Positions 37,672 to 46,162 of a DNA stretch of 64,000 nucleotides are shown piece after piece. This DNA is from Pseudomonadota bacterium (lineage in GTDB: Bacteria > Pseudomonadota > Gammaproteobacteria > Burkholderiales > Rhodocyclaceae). The notes beneath the pieces are model-generated. The model saw only the letters and a program-made list of their open reading frames with translations, ran no database searches and had not been told where the DNA came from. The translations under genes were made by a program, and so were the position numbers. Every line of letters starts with the position of its first letter. The stretch's first letter is position 1. The stretch is from positions 1 to 64,000 of the forward strand of contig JAKOTN010000064.1 of the NCBI GenBank assembly GCA_029776255.1, in the 5' to 3' direction.

Positions 37672-38451
37672 CTACGATCGGGCCGTCATGGCGCGTTGCA
37701 GAATGGCGGTGACCTGACGCAGTTCGTCGATCGGCACTTGTCCCGGCGCGGAGGCGCGTTCGCCGGCGGCGAAAGTCAGCGCCGAACCGAACGCGCCGCC
37801 GAACAGGCGGCTGGGCACGCCCTGGGCGCCCATCGCGATGCCGATCACAGGCAGCGGGAGCCGCCGGTCGGCGTCGAGGGTGGCGTCGAGCAGGGTCAGC
37901 ACGTCGTCCATCGTTCGCGGCATGACGGCGATCTTGGCGAGATCGGCGCCGGCCTCCGCCATGGCCGCGAAGGTGGCGACCAGTTCGGCTTTCGACGGCG
38001 TTTTCCGGAAGTCGTGGAAGGAGGCGAGCAGTTGGACCCCGACGCGGTGCGCGGCTTGCCGGACGGCCTGGAAATGCGCCGGATCGCTGCGCAGTTCGTA
38101 ATCGATGAAATCGACGCCGTGGCTGGCGCACACCGCGTCGTAGAGCGCGGGAATTCGCTCTTCGGCCAAACCGGTGGCCTCGCCGCCCTCGCGTTCGGAA
38201 CGGCGGGTAAACAGCAGCGGCAGGCCGCCGGCGTGCCGGCGGATGTCCCGGGCCATGGCGACGACGCGGGGGATGTCGCCGATGCCGGCGAAGAAGTCGA
38301 CGCGCCATTCGATCAGGTCGGGCTGCTTTTCGCGCACCGCCGCCAGTTCGCGCAGCAGCGACGGTTCGTCGCGGGCGGTCAGCGAGGTGCAGATCAGCGG
38401 TGTCTTGCCGCCGGCGAGCGCCTTGCCGCCGACGTCGATGGTCTTGCTCAT
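37672..38451 (-). CDS. aroD: 3-dehydroquinate dehydratase, type I
   Basis: A 259-residue class I DHQase. Catalytic points are all visible: the substrate-binding Glu in FIDYELRSDP, the general-base His in LLASFHDFRKTP, the Schiff-base Lys in ADLAKIAVMPRT, and the C-terminal Ser/Gln loop near RASAPGQVPIDEL. It interconverts 3-dehydroquinate and 3-dehydroshikimate. Many betaproteobacteria use the unrelated type II enzyme (AroQ) for biosynthesis, so a type I enzyme here may serve a catabolic or dedicated route (inference). The AbfD/HpaB-like gene lies 46 bp upstream on the same strand, suggesting one operon. Confidence 0.93.
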   Translation of the reverse strand: MSKTIDVGGKALAGGKTPLICTSLTARDEPSLLRELAAVREKQPDLIEWRVDFFAGIGDIPRVVAMARDIRRHAGGLPLLFTRRSEREGGEATGLAEERIPALYDAVCASHGVDFIDYELRSDPAHFQAVRQAAHRVGVQLLASFHDFRKTPSKAELVATFAAMAEAGADLAKIAVMPRTMDDVLTLLDATLDADRRLPLPVIGIAMGAQGVPSRLFGGAFGSALTFAAGERASAPGQVPIDELRQVTAILQRAMTARS

Positions 38452-38497
38452 GCCGTGGGTCCTTGAAAAATCGTGGCTGGCGTTCCCGGCACCGCGC

Positions 38498-40099
38498 TCA
38501 ATCGCCCTTGGCGTTCGGCAAGGGCACCATGATCGCTGTTCCGGGCGCGGCGCAGCCGGCGTCGCAGCAGCGTCCCGGTTGCCGGTTGCGGGCGATTGAA
38601 CGCTGTTCGTCGTGCAGCACGCCGCGGTCGAGCAGCCGTTCGACCAGTTCGACCTTGCTGCCGACGGGGTAGTGACGCCAGATTTCCTGTTTCATCGCCG
38701 CCGGCGAACCGCCGCCGTGCAGGCTGATCACCGAATACCAGCCGCCCTGGTACGAGGCGGTGAGATCTTCGATGAAGCGGGCGACTTCGATACGCTTGTC
38801 GTACGGCACGGCCGGATTGGCGCGCAGCACATCGGCGAGGGTGGCGGCGGTGGCCGGATTATGGTCTTCGTCGGGACCGGGCAGGGCGACGATCAACCCG
38901 CCGGAAACCTCGTGCGCCAGGCGGTGCATGTCGTAAATCTGGGTTGCCAGCAGCAGTTTGCCGATGTTGGCGAACACCGGTTCGGGCATGAAACCGCCGC
39001 TGTGCGGGTCGGCGGTGCCGTAAACGCTGGCGGCGACGCCGCAGGCGAAGAAGCCTTCGGTGATCTTGATCAGTTCGACCATCGGTTCGCGCAGACTGGC
39101 CTTGCGGCCGGGGTCGAAACCGTTGGCTTCGCACATCAGGGCGCCGGCGCCGATCAGCAGGTCGCCGAAACCGGCGCGGGCGGCGATGCAACTGTGTCGG
39201 TGATGGGTGGCGTAGGCGTGGGTCAGGGCGCCGGAATGTTCCCACTCGCCGGCGTAGAACACGCGCTCCCAGGGGACGAAAACCCGGTCGAAAACGACCA
39301 CGCCGGTCGATTGGCCGTAGCGCCGCGAAAAGAGCGGCGCGCCGTGTTCGGGTTTTTCGCCGGGACGCCCCGCCGGGCGGGCGACGATGGTCACGCCGGC
39401 GGCGTCGACCGGCACGGCGCAGCAGACGGCGAAATCGGCGTCCTCGGCGCTCATCCGCCGGCTGGGCATGACCAGGAACTGGTGTACGTACGGCGCGCCG
39501 GTGACGATGGCCTTGGTGCCCGAGATGACGATTCCCGCCGCCCGCCGCTCGACGATGCGCAGATAGGCGTCGGGATTCGGCTGCCGGTGCGGGCGCAGCG
39601 AGCGGTCGCCCTTGGCGTCGGTCATGGCGATGCCCAGCGCCAGGTCGCGGTCCTGCACGTCGGCGAGATAGGCGGCGAAACGGGCGCGGTGTTCGCCGCC
39701 GCCGCGTGCGTCGTCGATGCGCGCGCTGACCTGGTGGATGGCGTTCAGGGCGTCGTGCGCCAGATAGCGTTGCGCGCAGCCGGTCTCCTGGCAGAGCAGG
39801 CGCACCGCTTCGAGCTTGTTGAGCAGATCGCCCGCCGATTCGTTGATGTGCAGCATGCGATTGACCGTGACGCCGCGCATGGTCTGCGTCGCGGTCATCA
39901 GCGGCGCCTTTGCCGGGTCGAGGGCGAAATCGTAGGTCACCGCCAGGGCGTTGATTCCCGGTTGCAGGGATGGCGCGTCGGCGACCGAGTCAATCAAGTG
40001 GCCGTCGACGTACACCGTCGGGCGCTGCCGGCGCAACGACTCGCGGTACTCGGCGCCGCTGATCGGCCGGGATGTCGGGGAGGGAATGGATGCCGTCAT
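38498..40099 (-). CDS. 4-hydroxybutyryl-CoA dehydratase/HpaB-superfamily protein with altered Fe-S ligands
   Basis: A 533-residue flavoprotein of the acyl-CoA-dehydrogenase-like superfamily that joins AbfD (4-hydroxybutyryl-CoA dehydratase) and HpaB (4-hydroxyphenylacetate 3-monooxygenase). Collinear blocks are GAEYRESLRRQRPTVYVDG, AMTDAKGDRSLRP, VVVFDRVFVPWERVF, and GFGDLLIGAGALMCEANG. AbfD holds a [4Fe-4S] cluster through three Cys and one His. Here the equivalent positions read Cys108, Tyr112, His300 and Ala307, so two of the ligands are gone; Cys103 and Cys304 are nearby extras. A C-terminal tail carries CCDAGC. The ATG at 40099 has AGGA 5 nt upstream. It precedes aroD; no HpaC flavin reductase is near. 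The reaction is unknown. Confidence 0.8.
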   Translation of the reverse strand: MTASIPSPTSRPISGAEYRESLRRQRPTVYVDGHLIDSVADAPSLQPGINALAVTYDFALDPAKAPLMTATQTMRGVTVNRMLHINESAGDLLNKLEAVRLLCQETGCAQRYLAHDALNAIHQVSARIDDARGGGEHRARFAAYLADVQDRDLALGIAMTDAKGDRSLRPHRQPNPDAYLRIVERRAAGIVISGTKAIVTGAPYVHQFLVMPSRRMSAEDADFAVCCAVPVDAAGVTIVARPAGRPGEKPEHGAPLFSRRYGQSTGVVVFDRVFVPWERVFYAGEWEHSGALTHAYATHHRHSCIAARAGFGDLLIGAGALMCEANGFDPGRKASLREPMVELIKITEGFFACGVAASVYGTADPHSGGFMPEPVFANIGKLLLATQIYDMHRLAHEVSGGLIVALPGPDEDHNPATAATLADVLRANPAVPYDKRIEVARFIEDLTASYQGGWYSVISLHGGGSPAAMKQEIWRHYPVGSKVELVERLLDRGVLHDEQRSIARNRQPGRCCDAGCAAPGTAIMVPLPNAKGD

Positions 40100-40285
40100 G
40101 TTGTTCCTGATCGTCGCGCGCTCGCGGCTCGGGTACGAAACGGCGCGGCGCATGGCCGGCAAGCTTGAAAGCGGCGCCGGGAGAAGTCAAGCCGGCGGCG
40201 CGCCGCCGGGGTGGGCAGGGAAGGGTCGGGTGGGGCCGGAAGAAACCGACGCTTCCGAGAAGTCGAGGGGGCGCCGGTTTTTATC

Positions 40286-42127
40286 CTAGCCCTCGCGCGC
40301 AGCGCGGCGGCGCTCGTTGTCGGTCAGCAGGCGCTTGCGCAGGCGGATGGTTTTCGGAGTGATTTCGACCAGTTCGTCGTCGTCGATGAATTCGACCGCC
40401 GATTCGAGGGTCAGCGCGACGGCCGGCACCAGCCGCACCGCTTCGTCGGAGCCGGAGGCGCGGATGTTGGTCAATTGCTTGCCTTTGATCGGGTTGACCA
40501 CCAGGTCGTTTTCGCGGCTGTGGATGCCGATGATCATTCCTTCGTACAGCCGGTCGCCGGGGACGGAGAACATCCGCCCGCGGTCCTGCAATTTCCACAG
40601 CGAATAGGCGACCGCTTCGCCCTTTTCGCCGGAAATCAGCACGCCGTTCCGGCGGCCGGGGATGTCGCCCTTGACCGGCGCGTACTCGTCGAAAACGTGG
40701 CTCATCAGGCCGGTGCCGCGCGTCATGTTCAGGAATTCGCCCTGGAAGCCGATCAGGCCACGGGCCGGGATGCGGTATTCCAGACGCACGCGGCCGCGAC
40801 CGTCGGGAGACATGTCCTGCAAGTCGCCCTTGCGGTAGCCGAGGGCTTCCATGACCGCGCCTTGATGCGTTTCTTCGACATCGATGGTGAGCATCTCGTA
40901 CGGTTCGCAGGTTTCGCCGTCGATTTCCTTGTAGATGACTTTCGGCCGGCCGACGGCCAGCTCGTAGCCTTCGCGGCGCATGGTTTCGAGCAGGATGGTC
41001 AGGTGCAGTTCGCCGCGCCCGGAGACCAGGAAGCTGTCGGTGTCGCTCGTTTCCTCGACGCGCAGCGCCATGTTGGTCAACAGTTCCTTGCGCAGGCGCT
41101 CGCCGATCTGGCGGCTGGTGACGAATTTGCCTTCCGTGCCGGCGTAAGGCGAGTTGTTGACCATGAAGGTCATGTTCAGCGTCGGTTCGTCGATGTGCAG
41201 CATCGGCAGCGCTTCCGGCTTGTCCGGGTCGGTGATCGTGCAGCCGATCGACAGATCCTCGATGCCGGTGACCAGGACGATGTCGCCGGCCAGCGCTTCT
41301 TCGAGGGCGATCCGCTCCATGCCGCGAAAGCCGAACACCTGCCCGACCTTGGCGTTTTTCGGCGCGCCGTGCGCGTATTTGCCGTCGGCGTCGGCCTGAC
41401 CGTACATCACCACGACCTGTTGCGCGGGTTTCAGGCGGCCGCGCTGGACGCGGCCGATGCCGATGCGTCCAACGTAGCTGGAGTAGTCGAGAGCGGAAAT
41501 CTGCATTTGCAGCGGGCCGTCGATTTCGTCGGCGTGCGGCGGCGAAACGCTTTCGAGAATGGTTTCGAACATCGGCCGCATGTCGGTCGACGGTTTCGCC
41601 AGGTCGCGGGTGGCGTAGCCGTTGATCGCCGAGGCGTAAAGCACCGGGAAATCGAGCTGTTCGTCGGTGGCGCCGAGTTTGTCGAACAGGTCGAAGGTGT
41701 GATCGACCACCCAGTCCGGCCGGGCGCCGTCGCGGTCGATCTTGTTGACCACCACGATCGGCTTCAGGCCCAGCGCCAGCGCTTTTTTGGTGACGAAACG
41801 CGTCTGCGGCATCGGGCCTTCGACGGCATCGACCAGCAGCAGCACGCCATCGACCATCGACAGCACGCGTTCGACTTCGCCACCGAAGTCGGCGTGCCCG
41901 GGCGTGTCGACGATGTTGATGTGAATCCCCATGTAGTCGACGGCCAGATTCTTGGCCAGAATGGTGATGCCCCGTTCTTTTTCGAGGTCATTCGAATCCA
42001 TCATCCGCTCGCCGATGTGCTGGTGAGCGGAGAAGCTGCCGGCCTGGACCAGGAGCTTGTCGACCAGGGTGGTCTTGCCATGGTCGACGTGGGCGATGAT
42101 GGCGATGTTGCGGACGGCGCGGGACAT
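40286..42127 (-). CDS. typA: Ribosome-associated translational GTPase BipA/TypA
   Basis: A 613-residue TypA/BipA. The G domain has G1 [10 protein letters not shown], the G2 region ERGITI, G3 [13 protein letters not shown]4 [14 protein letters not shown] and G5 YASAINGYA. Domains II, III and V follow, with the characteristic C-terminal [32 protein letters not shown] and [20 protein letters not shown]. It is an EF-G-like GTPase that binds the 70S ribosome under stress and helps 50S assembly. The upstream gap to the truncated haemoglobin gene is 93 bp on the same strand. Confidence 0.97.
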   Translation of the reverse strand: MSRAVRNIAIIAHVDHGKTTLVDKLLVQAGSFSAHQHIGERMMDSNDLEKERGITILAKNLAVDYMGIHINIVDTPGHADFGGEVERVLSMVDGVLLLVDAVEGPMPQTRFVTKKALALGLKPIVVVNKIDRDGARPDWVVDHTFDLFDKLGATDEQLDFPVLYASAINGYATRDLAKPSTDMRPMFETILESVSPPHADEIDGPLQMQISALDYSSYVGRIGIGRVQRGRLKPAQQVVVMYGQADADGKYAHGAPKNAKVGQVFGFRGMERIALEEALAGDIVLVTGIEDLSIGCTITDPDKPEALPMLHIDEPTLNMTFMVNNSPYAGTEGKFVTSRQIGERLRKELLTNMALRVEETSDTDSFLVSGRGELHLTILLETMRREGYELAVGRPKVIYKEIDGETCEPYEMLTIDVEETHQGAVMEALGYRKGDLQDMSPDGRGRVRLEYRIPARGLIGFQGEFLNMTRGTGLMSHVFDEYAPVKGDIPGRRNGVLISGEKGEAVAYSLWKLQDRGRMFSVPGDRLYEGMIIGIHSRENDLVVNPIKGKQLTNIRASGSDEAVRLVPAVALTLESAVEFIDDDELVEITPKTIRLRKRLLTDNERRRAAREG

Positions 42128-42220
42128 ATTGGGTTAAGCCTTTGAAGAAGGGCGGCTATTCTAGCACGTGCGCACGGCCCGGCGACCGCCGCCTCGCGTC
42201 GTGGAAATTCGCCGGACGTT

Positions 42221-42607
42221 TCAGGTCGGCTGATTGCGCATGAAATCGGCGGTATTGAAGAACGAGGCGAGCAGTTTTTCGCGCATGGCGGGTTCCATGC
42301 CCACCGCTTCCATCGCCAGATACATGCAGGCCACCCACTGGTCGCGCTCCTCGGTGCCGATGGCGAAGGGCAGGTGCCGGCGGCGCAGCATCGGATGACC
42401 GATGTGCTGGACGTAGAGATCCGGTCCGCCCAGCCAGCCGGATAGAAACATGAACAGCTTGTCGCGCGAGATTTTCAGATCGGTCGGGTGCATCGCCCGT
42501 ATGGTCTGGAATTGCGGTGTGTCGTCCATCAGTTCATAGAAACGGTCGCAAAGCGCGGCGACGGTGCTTTCGCCGCCGATCAACTGGTAAGGGGTCTGTT
42601 CCTGCAT
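42221..42607 (-). CDS. Truncated haemoglobin, group II
   Basis: A 128-residue 2/2 haemoglobin. B10 Tyr lies in DRFYELM (about residue 25). GHPMLRRRHLPFAIG contains the proximal His78 in the same context as mycobacterial trHbO, and the group II Trp at G8 is Trp91 (RDQWVACM). It binds haem and oxygen or NO; protective or electron-transfer roles are usual. The ATG at 42607 begins family sequence, though its ribosome-binding site is weak, and the frame opens earlier. It is divergent from the phasin gene, and the 216-bp gap holds the phasin promoter and two palindromic operators that could affect both. Confidence 0.92.
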   Translation of the reverse strand: MQEQTPYQLIGGESTVAALCDRFYELMDDTPQFQTIRAMHPTDLKISRDKLFMFLSGWLGGPDLYVQHIGHPMLRRRHLPFAIGTEERDQWVACMYLAMEAVGMEPAMREKLLASFFNTADFMRNQPT

Positions 42608-42688
42608 GCGGAAGGGTGGCTCGAGTCGAAAGATATTGATTTTACGTCTGGAAGGCGTCGCTGTCCGCGATCCTCGGTGATCTGTTTC

Positions 42689-42761
42689 TGTTGCGTTGCA
42701 ACAAAACGGTTGACAAGCGCCGTTAGGCAGATAGAATGGCTTCGCATGCTGCGGTGCAGCA
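42689..42761. promoter_or_regulatory. Two PhaR-type palindromic operators flanking the phasin promoter
   Basis: TGTTGCGTTGCAACA (42689-42703) and TGCTGCGGTGCAGCA (42747-42761) are perfect 15-bp palindromes of the form TGYTGC-N3-GCARCA. The second contains CTGC-N3-GCAG, the site described for the PHA regulator PhaR. They bracket the -35/-10 pair of the phasin gene, with centres 58 bp apart, as expected for repression that is lifted when PHA granules titrate PhaR. No phaR gene is in this window. Confidence 0.75.
42710..42737 (+). promoter_or_regulatory. Sigma-70 promoter of the phasin gene
   Basis: TTGACA at 42710-42715 and TAGAAT at 42732-42737 are separated by 16 nt: a full -35 match and 5 of 6 at -10. 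It lies 87 bp upstream of the phasin ATG, between two palindromic operators. Confidence 0.75.
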
Positions 42762-42823
42762 ATCGTTCTGTTGCCGCATGGCGGGGCCCGCCTTTTGTGT
42801 TCGGTCGATCCTGGGAGAATGGA

Positions 42824-43282
42824 ATGCGCAACGTAACGGAAAAATTCGCCGGTGCCAGAGAGCTTGGCCTGGAAACCTTCACGACGATGATGAATGCCTC
42901 TCTCGACGGCATCAGTCAACTGGCGGCTCTCAATCTCCAGACGGCGCGCGCCTTTGTCAAAAGCGGTGCGGAAAATATCAAGGCGCTGTCGGCCGTTCGC
43001 GATGTTCACGATTTGACGGCCTTGCAGCAGCCGGCGATGGCGTTGGCCGTCGAGAATTCGTTGGTTTACTCACGGCGCGCCTACGAAATTTGCAGCGAAT
43101 CGTCGAATGCGCTGGTGCGAGTCTTTGAGGGGCAAGTAAGCGAAATCGGCGGTGGTGTGGCCTCGCTGTTCGAGCAGAGTCGTCAGAACACACCGCCGCT
43201 GTTCGCCCCGGTGTTCGATATCGTGGCCGATGTCGCTAAATCGGCGCTGGCGGCGGTCCAGGCGGGTCCGCGGCTCGTTTGA
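42824..43282 (+). CDS. phaP: Phasin, PHA-granule-associated protein
   Basis: A 152-residue amphipathic, helical protein of the phasin_2 type. It has REREL-like ARELGLETFTTMMNASLDGISQLAALNLQTARAFVKSGAENIKALSAVRDVHDL followed by AVENSLVYSRRAYEICSESSNALVRVFEGQVSE, the usual coat-forming helices. It binds the surface of polyhydroxyalkanoate granules and controls their number and size. GGGAGA lies 5 nt before the ATG at 42824. A strong promoter and two PhaR-type palindromes precede it, and a terminator follows at 43378, so it is a monocistronic regulated gene. Confidence 0.92.
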   Translation: MRNVTEKFAGARELGLETFTTMMNASLDGISQLAALNLQTARAFVKSGAENIKALSAVRDVHDLTALQQPAMALAVENSLVYSRRAYEICSESSNALVRVFEGQVSEIGGGVASLFEQSRQNTPPLFAPVFDIVADVAKSALAAVQAGPRLV

Positions 43283-43377
43283 TCCAGTTGGTTGAAGGTC
43301 GCCGCGTCAATCGACGGGGCGACCGGCAGGAAAGCGAATAACGGCGGCGCCCGCGAGCGCGGCCGACGGTTGGCAAG

Positions 43378-43403
43378 CCCGGTGCCATGGCTCCGGGTTT
43401 TTT
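43378..43403 (+). terminator. Rho-independent terminator downstream of phaP
   Basis: CCCGG and CCGGG pair around a loop that itself contains GCCATGGC, followed by TTTTTT. It is about 95 bp after the phasin stop and faces the right way. Confidence 0.75.
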
Positions 43404-43420
43404 ATGCCAAACTCTCGATT

Positions 43421-43439
43421 GGTATAAATAATCATTCTC
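43421..43439. promoter_or_regulatory. Fur-box-like site
   Basis: GGTATAAATAATCATTCTC matches 14 of 19 positions of the consensus GATAATGATAATCATTATC, with an unbroken run of nine matches in the middle. It also contains TATAAA, a possible -10. It lies 137 bp upstream of the small gene at 43576, after the phasin terminator, so it is well placed to give iron-responsive control of that gene. Confidence 0.5.
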
Positions 43440-43575
43440 GATGCGAGGTACGGCAAGTCCTGATCGCGTTCTTTTAAAACGGAACTTGTCGCGGAAGGGA
43501 ATTGCCAGATGCGGATCGGCGGCGCAAACTGTGTCGCTTTCTTAGATTGGCGAAGGCATTTTTGAGGGTAGTGAG

Positions 43576-43851
43576 ATGACCGATACGATTCTTGGCTTCC
43601 TGCGGAGCAACGGCGAGCAACTCGACATCGACATGGCAGAAGCGCTTGCCATTCCGATCGCCGACCTGCGTGAGCAAGTGGCGACGCTCGCGGCGTCCGG
43701 CGACGTCATCTGCTGCAAGGTGACGCGCTTCATCGAGGGGCGCAAGATCGAGGGCACCAGCTGCCGGCTGTCCTGCGATCCGCCGACGCCGGCACGCGGC
43801 CGCAAGCCAGGGGCGAAAAAAGAGGACGATTCCGATAGCGGCTTGTTTTGA
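43576..43851 (+). CDS. Small winged-helix-like protein of unknown function
   Basis: A 91-residue protein. The first 50 residues (DTILGFLRSNGEQLDIDMAEALAIPIADLREQVATLAASGDV) have the pattern of a winged helix-turn-helix, followed by a short beta wing with VICCKVTRFIEGRKIEGTSCRLSC. That segment contains four cysteines in two close pairs, which could hold a metal or cluster. The tail is charged. FeoC-type regulators have a comparable size and plan, but no feo genes are here. GAGGG lies 7 nt before the ATG. A Fur-box-like site is upstream. Function is not established. Confidence 0.7.
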   Translation: MTDTILGFLRSNGEQLDIDMAEALAIPIADLREQVATLAASGDVICCKVTRFIEGRKIEGTSCRLSCDPPTPARGRKPGAKKEDDSDSGLF

Positions 43852-43918
43852 CGAAAAAACGCCAAGGGCCTTGTTTTGAATGGCCGGTGGCCGGTCGCCA
43901 TGCCCGGACATCAATGTT

Positions 43919-45358
43919 TCAGCGCAGCAGATGCAGGTTGAAGTGGCCCTTGATGAACTCCTGGAATTTTTCGACGCCCTTGAGGGCGATCTGTAGCCGG
44001 CCGATTTCCATCATGTTCAGCCGTTCCAGCGGGATGTAGTTGTCGGGTTTGCGTCCCTCGCGCACTGCTTCGACTTGTCCGCGCAGACGCATCAGCACGA
44101 GAAAGTCGAAACTTTCGGCGATGGTTTCGGCCATTTTCTTGTTGACCACCTTGTCCTTGACCAGCGCTTCCAGGCGCTGGTGGGTGCTGCCTTTCAGCTT
44201 GCCGGCCTGAATCGCCAGCGCCTTGACGCCTTCCGAAATGGCGAAGATGCCGGCTTTCTTGATTTCCAGCATGCCGGAATGCTCGCCGTCCTTTTCGCCC
44301 TTGATGCGGCCGAACCAGCCGATCGGCGGGACGAAGCGCAGGGTGTTCTCGACCATGCGCATCAGGAAGAGCTTGTCGCGCTTGACGTGGTCGTACAGTT
44401 GCTTCTTGAGATCCTGCTCGAAAGACGGGTCGCCGTAGATGGTGCGGATATCGACGAACGTGCCGCAGCTCAGCACGTGCGCGGGACTCGGCGCTTGCAG
44501 CCAGCGGTCGAGCTGTTCGCTCCATTTGCCGACGCTGCGTCGCCATTCCTCGTTGTTGGCCATGATTCCGCCGGGGCAGGGAGGAATGCCGATGGCGATC
44601 AGCGAGTCGATCAGTTCCTTCGCGAATTTCTCTATCTTGCGGATCTTGTCGGCACCGAGTTCGTCGCCGTAGACAATCGCGTTGTCCTGGTCGGTCAGCA
44701 GCGTCTGTTCGCCGCGGCCTTCGCTGCCGAGGACGACAAAGGCAAAGCGTGCCGGCAGGTCGGCGAAGCGGTCCTGGCACAGCAGGGCGATTAGGCGCAG
44801 CAGAATCTGGTCGTTGAGGTGGGCGATCATCCGCACCATTTCACGCGTGCCGATTCCGGTGCCGCTCAGATGCAGCACCAGTCGCTGAATCCGCCCGTAA
44901 ACCGCCTTCAACTCGTCGCGATCCTTGGCGCGCTCGATGTCGAGGACCAGTTGATGCGGCGAATGCGATTGCAGGCGCAAGATGTCGCCGTCGGTAATGA
45001 TTCCCGCCAGCTTGCCCTTGCCGTCCACCACCGCCAGGCGGTGGATGCCTTCGCGCGACATCCGGTAAAGCGCTTCATAAAGCGGCGCGTTCTCGCCGAT
45101 GAGGGATAAGGGGCTGTGCATGACGTCGCGCACGCGCAGGGTAGACGGGTCGGTCCCGGCGGCGACCACCTTGTTGCGCAGGTCGCGGTCGGTGAAGATG
45201 CCGCTCGGCAGTTTGTTTTCGCAGACCAGAACGCTGGAAATATTCTTCTCGCGCATGGTTTTGGCCACGTCGACCAAGGCGTCGTCCGGAGCGCAGGCGA
45301 CCACCGCGCGTTGGCAATGCTCTTTCACCGGGCGAAAAAACAGGCTGTCTTCAGCCAT
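43919..45358 (-). CDS. CBS-domain protein with DUF294 nucleotidyltransferase domain
   Basis: A 479-residue protein. Two CBS repeats come first (about residues 15-140: VDVAKTMREKNISSVLVCENKLPSGIFTDRDLRNKV and YRMSREGIHRLAVVDGKGKLAGIITDGDILR). A helical linker follows, then a DUF294-type putative nucleotidyltransferase with FAFVVLGSEGRGEQTLLTDQDNAIVY, where G-S-(x)4-E and D-x-D fit the catalytic motif, and a helical C-terminal domain. These resemble the regulatory PII-uridylyltransferase-like and GlnD-related signal proteins; CBS pairs bind adenosine nucleotides. No partner is evident. AGGAG precedes the ATG at 45358. Confidence 0.9.
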   Translation of the reverse strand: MAEDSLFFRPVKEHCQRAVVACAPDDALVDVAKTMREKNISSVLVCENKLPSGIFTDRDLRNKVVAAGTDPSTLRVRDVMHSPLSLIGENAPLYEALYRMSREGIHRLAVVDGKGKLAGIITDGDILRLQSHSPHQLVLDIERAKDRDELKAVYGRIQRLVLHLSGTGIGTREMVRMIAHLNDQILLRLIALLCQDRFADLPARFAFVVLGSEGRGEQTLLTDQDNAIVYGDELGADKIRKIEKFAKELIDSLIAIGIPPCPGGIMANNEEWRRSVGKWSEQLDRWLQAPSPAHVLSCGTFVDIRTIYGDPSFEQDLKKQLYDHVKRDKLFLMRMVENTLRFVPPIGWFGRIKGEKDGEHSGMLEIKKAGIFAISEGVKALAIQAGKLKGSTHQRLEALVKDKVVNKKMAETIAESFDFLVLMRLRGQVEAVREGRKPDNYIPLERLNMMEIGRLQIALKGVEKFQEFIKGHFNLHLLR

Positions 45359-45524
45359 GGTTGCTGCTCCTGAGGATCGATTGGCGAGGCGGGCGGCGCC
45401 GGCGGCGGGAACGGCCGGTCGACCAGCGCGCAAGGGCGATTCTAGCAGCCCGGCGGACGCGGTGGGTCCGAAAGGCGCGACGGCGAGCCTTGTTTCCGAC
45501 GGGTGGCAAGCGACCGCAGCCGAT

Positions 45525-45896
45525 CTAGTCGCGCGGACCACCGGGGGCGGTTCCGCCGTCGTTCGGCGCCGTGGCGCCGGCGTGGTCGTCGGTGCCCGTC
45601 GGGGTCTGGCGGTGAAGGGCCGCCTTGGCCAGCAGGTGCGCGCCGACTGGCGCGGTGAGGAACAGGAAGGCGAGGATCGCCAAGCCATGAACGCTGCCGC
45701 CGTGACCCTCGCGCGCGGAGAAGAACAGGGTCGACGCCATCACCAGCGCGCCGACGCCAAGGGTGGAGGCCTTGGTCGGTGCGTGCAGGCGACTCAGAAA
45801 ATCCGGCAGGCGGGCGAGGCCGACGGCGCCGCAGAACACCGCCAGGGCACCGACGACGACCAGCAGCGAAACGGTGCATTCGACGACGGTGTTCAT
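45525..45896 (-). CDS. mnhG: Cation/proton antiporter subunit G
   Basis: A 123-residue membrane protein with three helices and the MnhG/PhaG motif GAVGLARLPDFLSRLHAPTKASTLGVG, followed by HLLAKAALHR. The last about 30 residues are a hydrophilic tail. It is the last gene of the antiporter operon and overlaps mnhF by 4 bp (ATGA), so it depends on translation of mnhF. It is part of the multi-subunit Mrp-type Na+ or K+/H+ antiporter. Confidence 0.93.
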   Translation of the reverse strand: MNTVVECTVSLLVVVGALAVFCGAVGLARLPDFLSRLHAPTKASTLGVGALVMASTLFFSAREGHGGSVHGLAILAFLFLTAPVGAHLLAKAALHRQTPTGTDDHAGATAPNDGGTAPGGPRD

Positions 45897-46162
45897 TCGA
45901 TCAGATCGCCGCGCAAGAGAAACTTGCTCAGCGCGACGGTGCCGACGAAGCCGAACAAGGCCAACAACAAGGCCGCTTCGAAATAGACGGTGCTGGCGCG
46001 GTGAATGCCCATCAGCACCAGCAGGGCGATGGCGTCGATGCCCAGGGTGTCGAGCGCCAGGATGCGGTCGGTGGCGTCCGGGCCGCGCAGCAGCCGGAGG
46101 ATGGCGAGCACGGCGGCGGCGCCGAGCAATGCGTAAGCGAGATCGAGGGCGACGGTCAGCAT
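45893..46162 (-). CDS. mnhF: Cation/proton antiporter subunit F
   Basis: An 89-residue protein with three membrane helices and the MnhF motif LRLLRGPDATDRILALDTLGIDAIALLVLMG. It overlaps mnhE upstream by 7 bp and mnhG downstream by 4 bp. GAGAGA lies ahead of the ATG at 46162, inside the end of mnhE. It belongs to the complex membrane antiporter encoded by the operon. Confidence 0.93.
   Translation of the reverse strand: MLTVALDLAYALLGAAAVLAILRLLRGPDATDRILALDTLGIDAIALLVLMGIHRASTVYFEAALLLALFGFVGTVALSKFLLRGDLIE

Noticed and set aside
38612-40168. A 518-codon plus-strand frame opposite the AbfD/HpaB-like gene
   Set aside because: Shadow frame; the minus-strand protein has unmistakable family blocks.
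40211-42145. A 644-codon open frame on the plus strand opposite typA
   Set aside because: It is the antisense of the fully conserved typA gene; long shadow frames are common in high-GC DNA, and its product has no recognisable domain.
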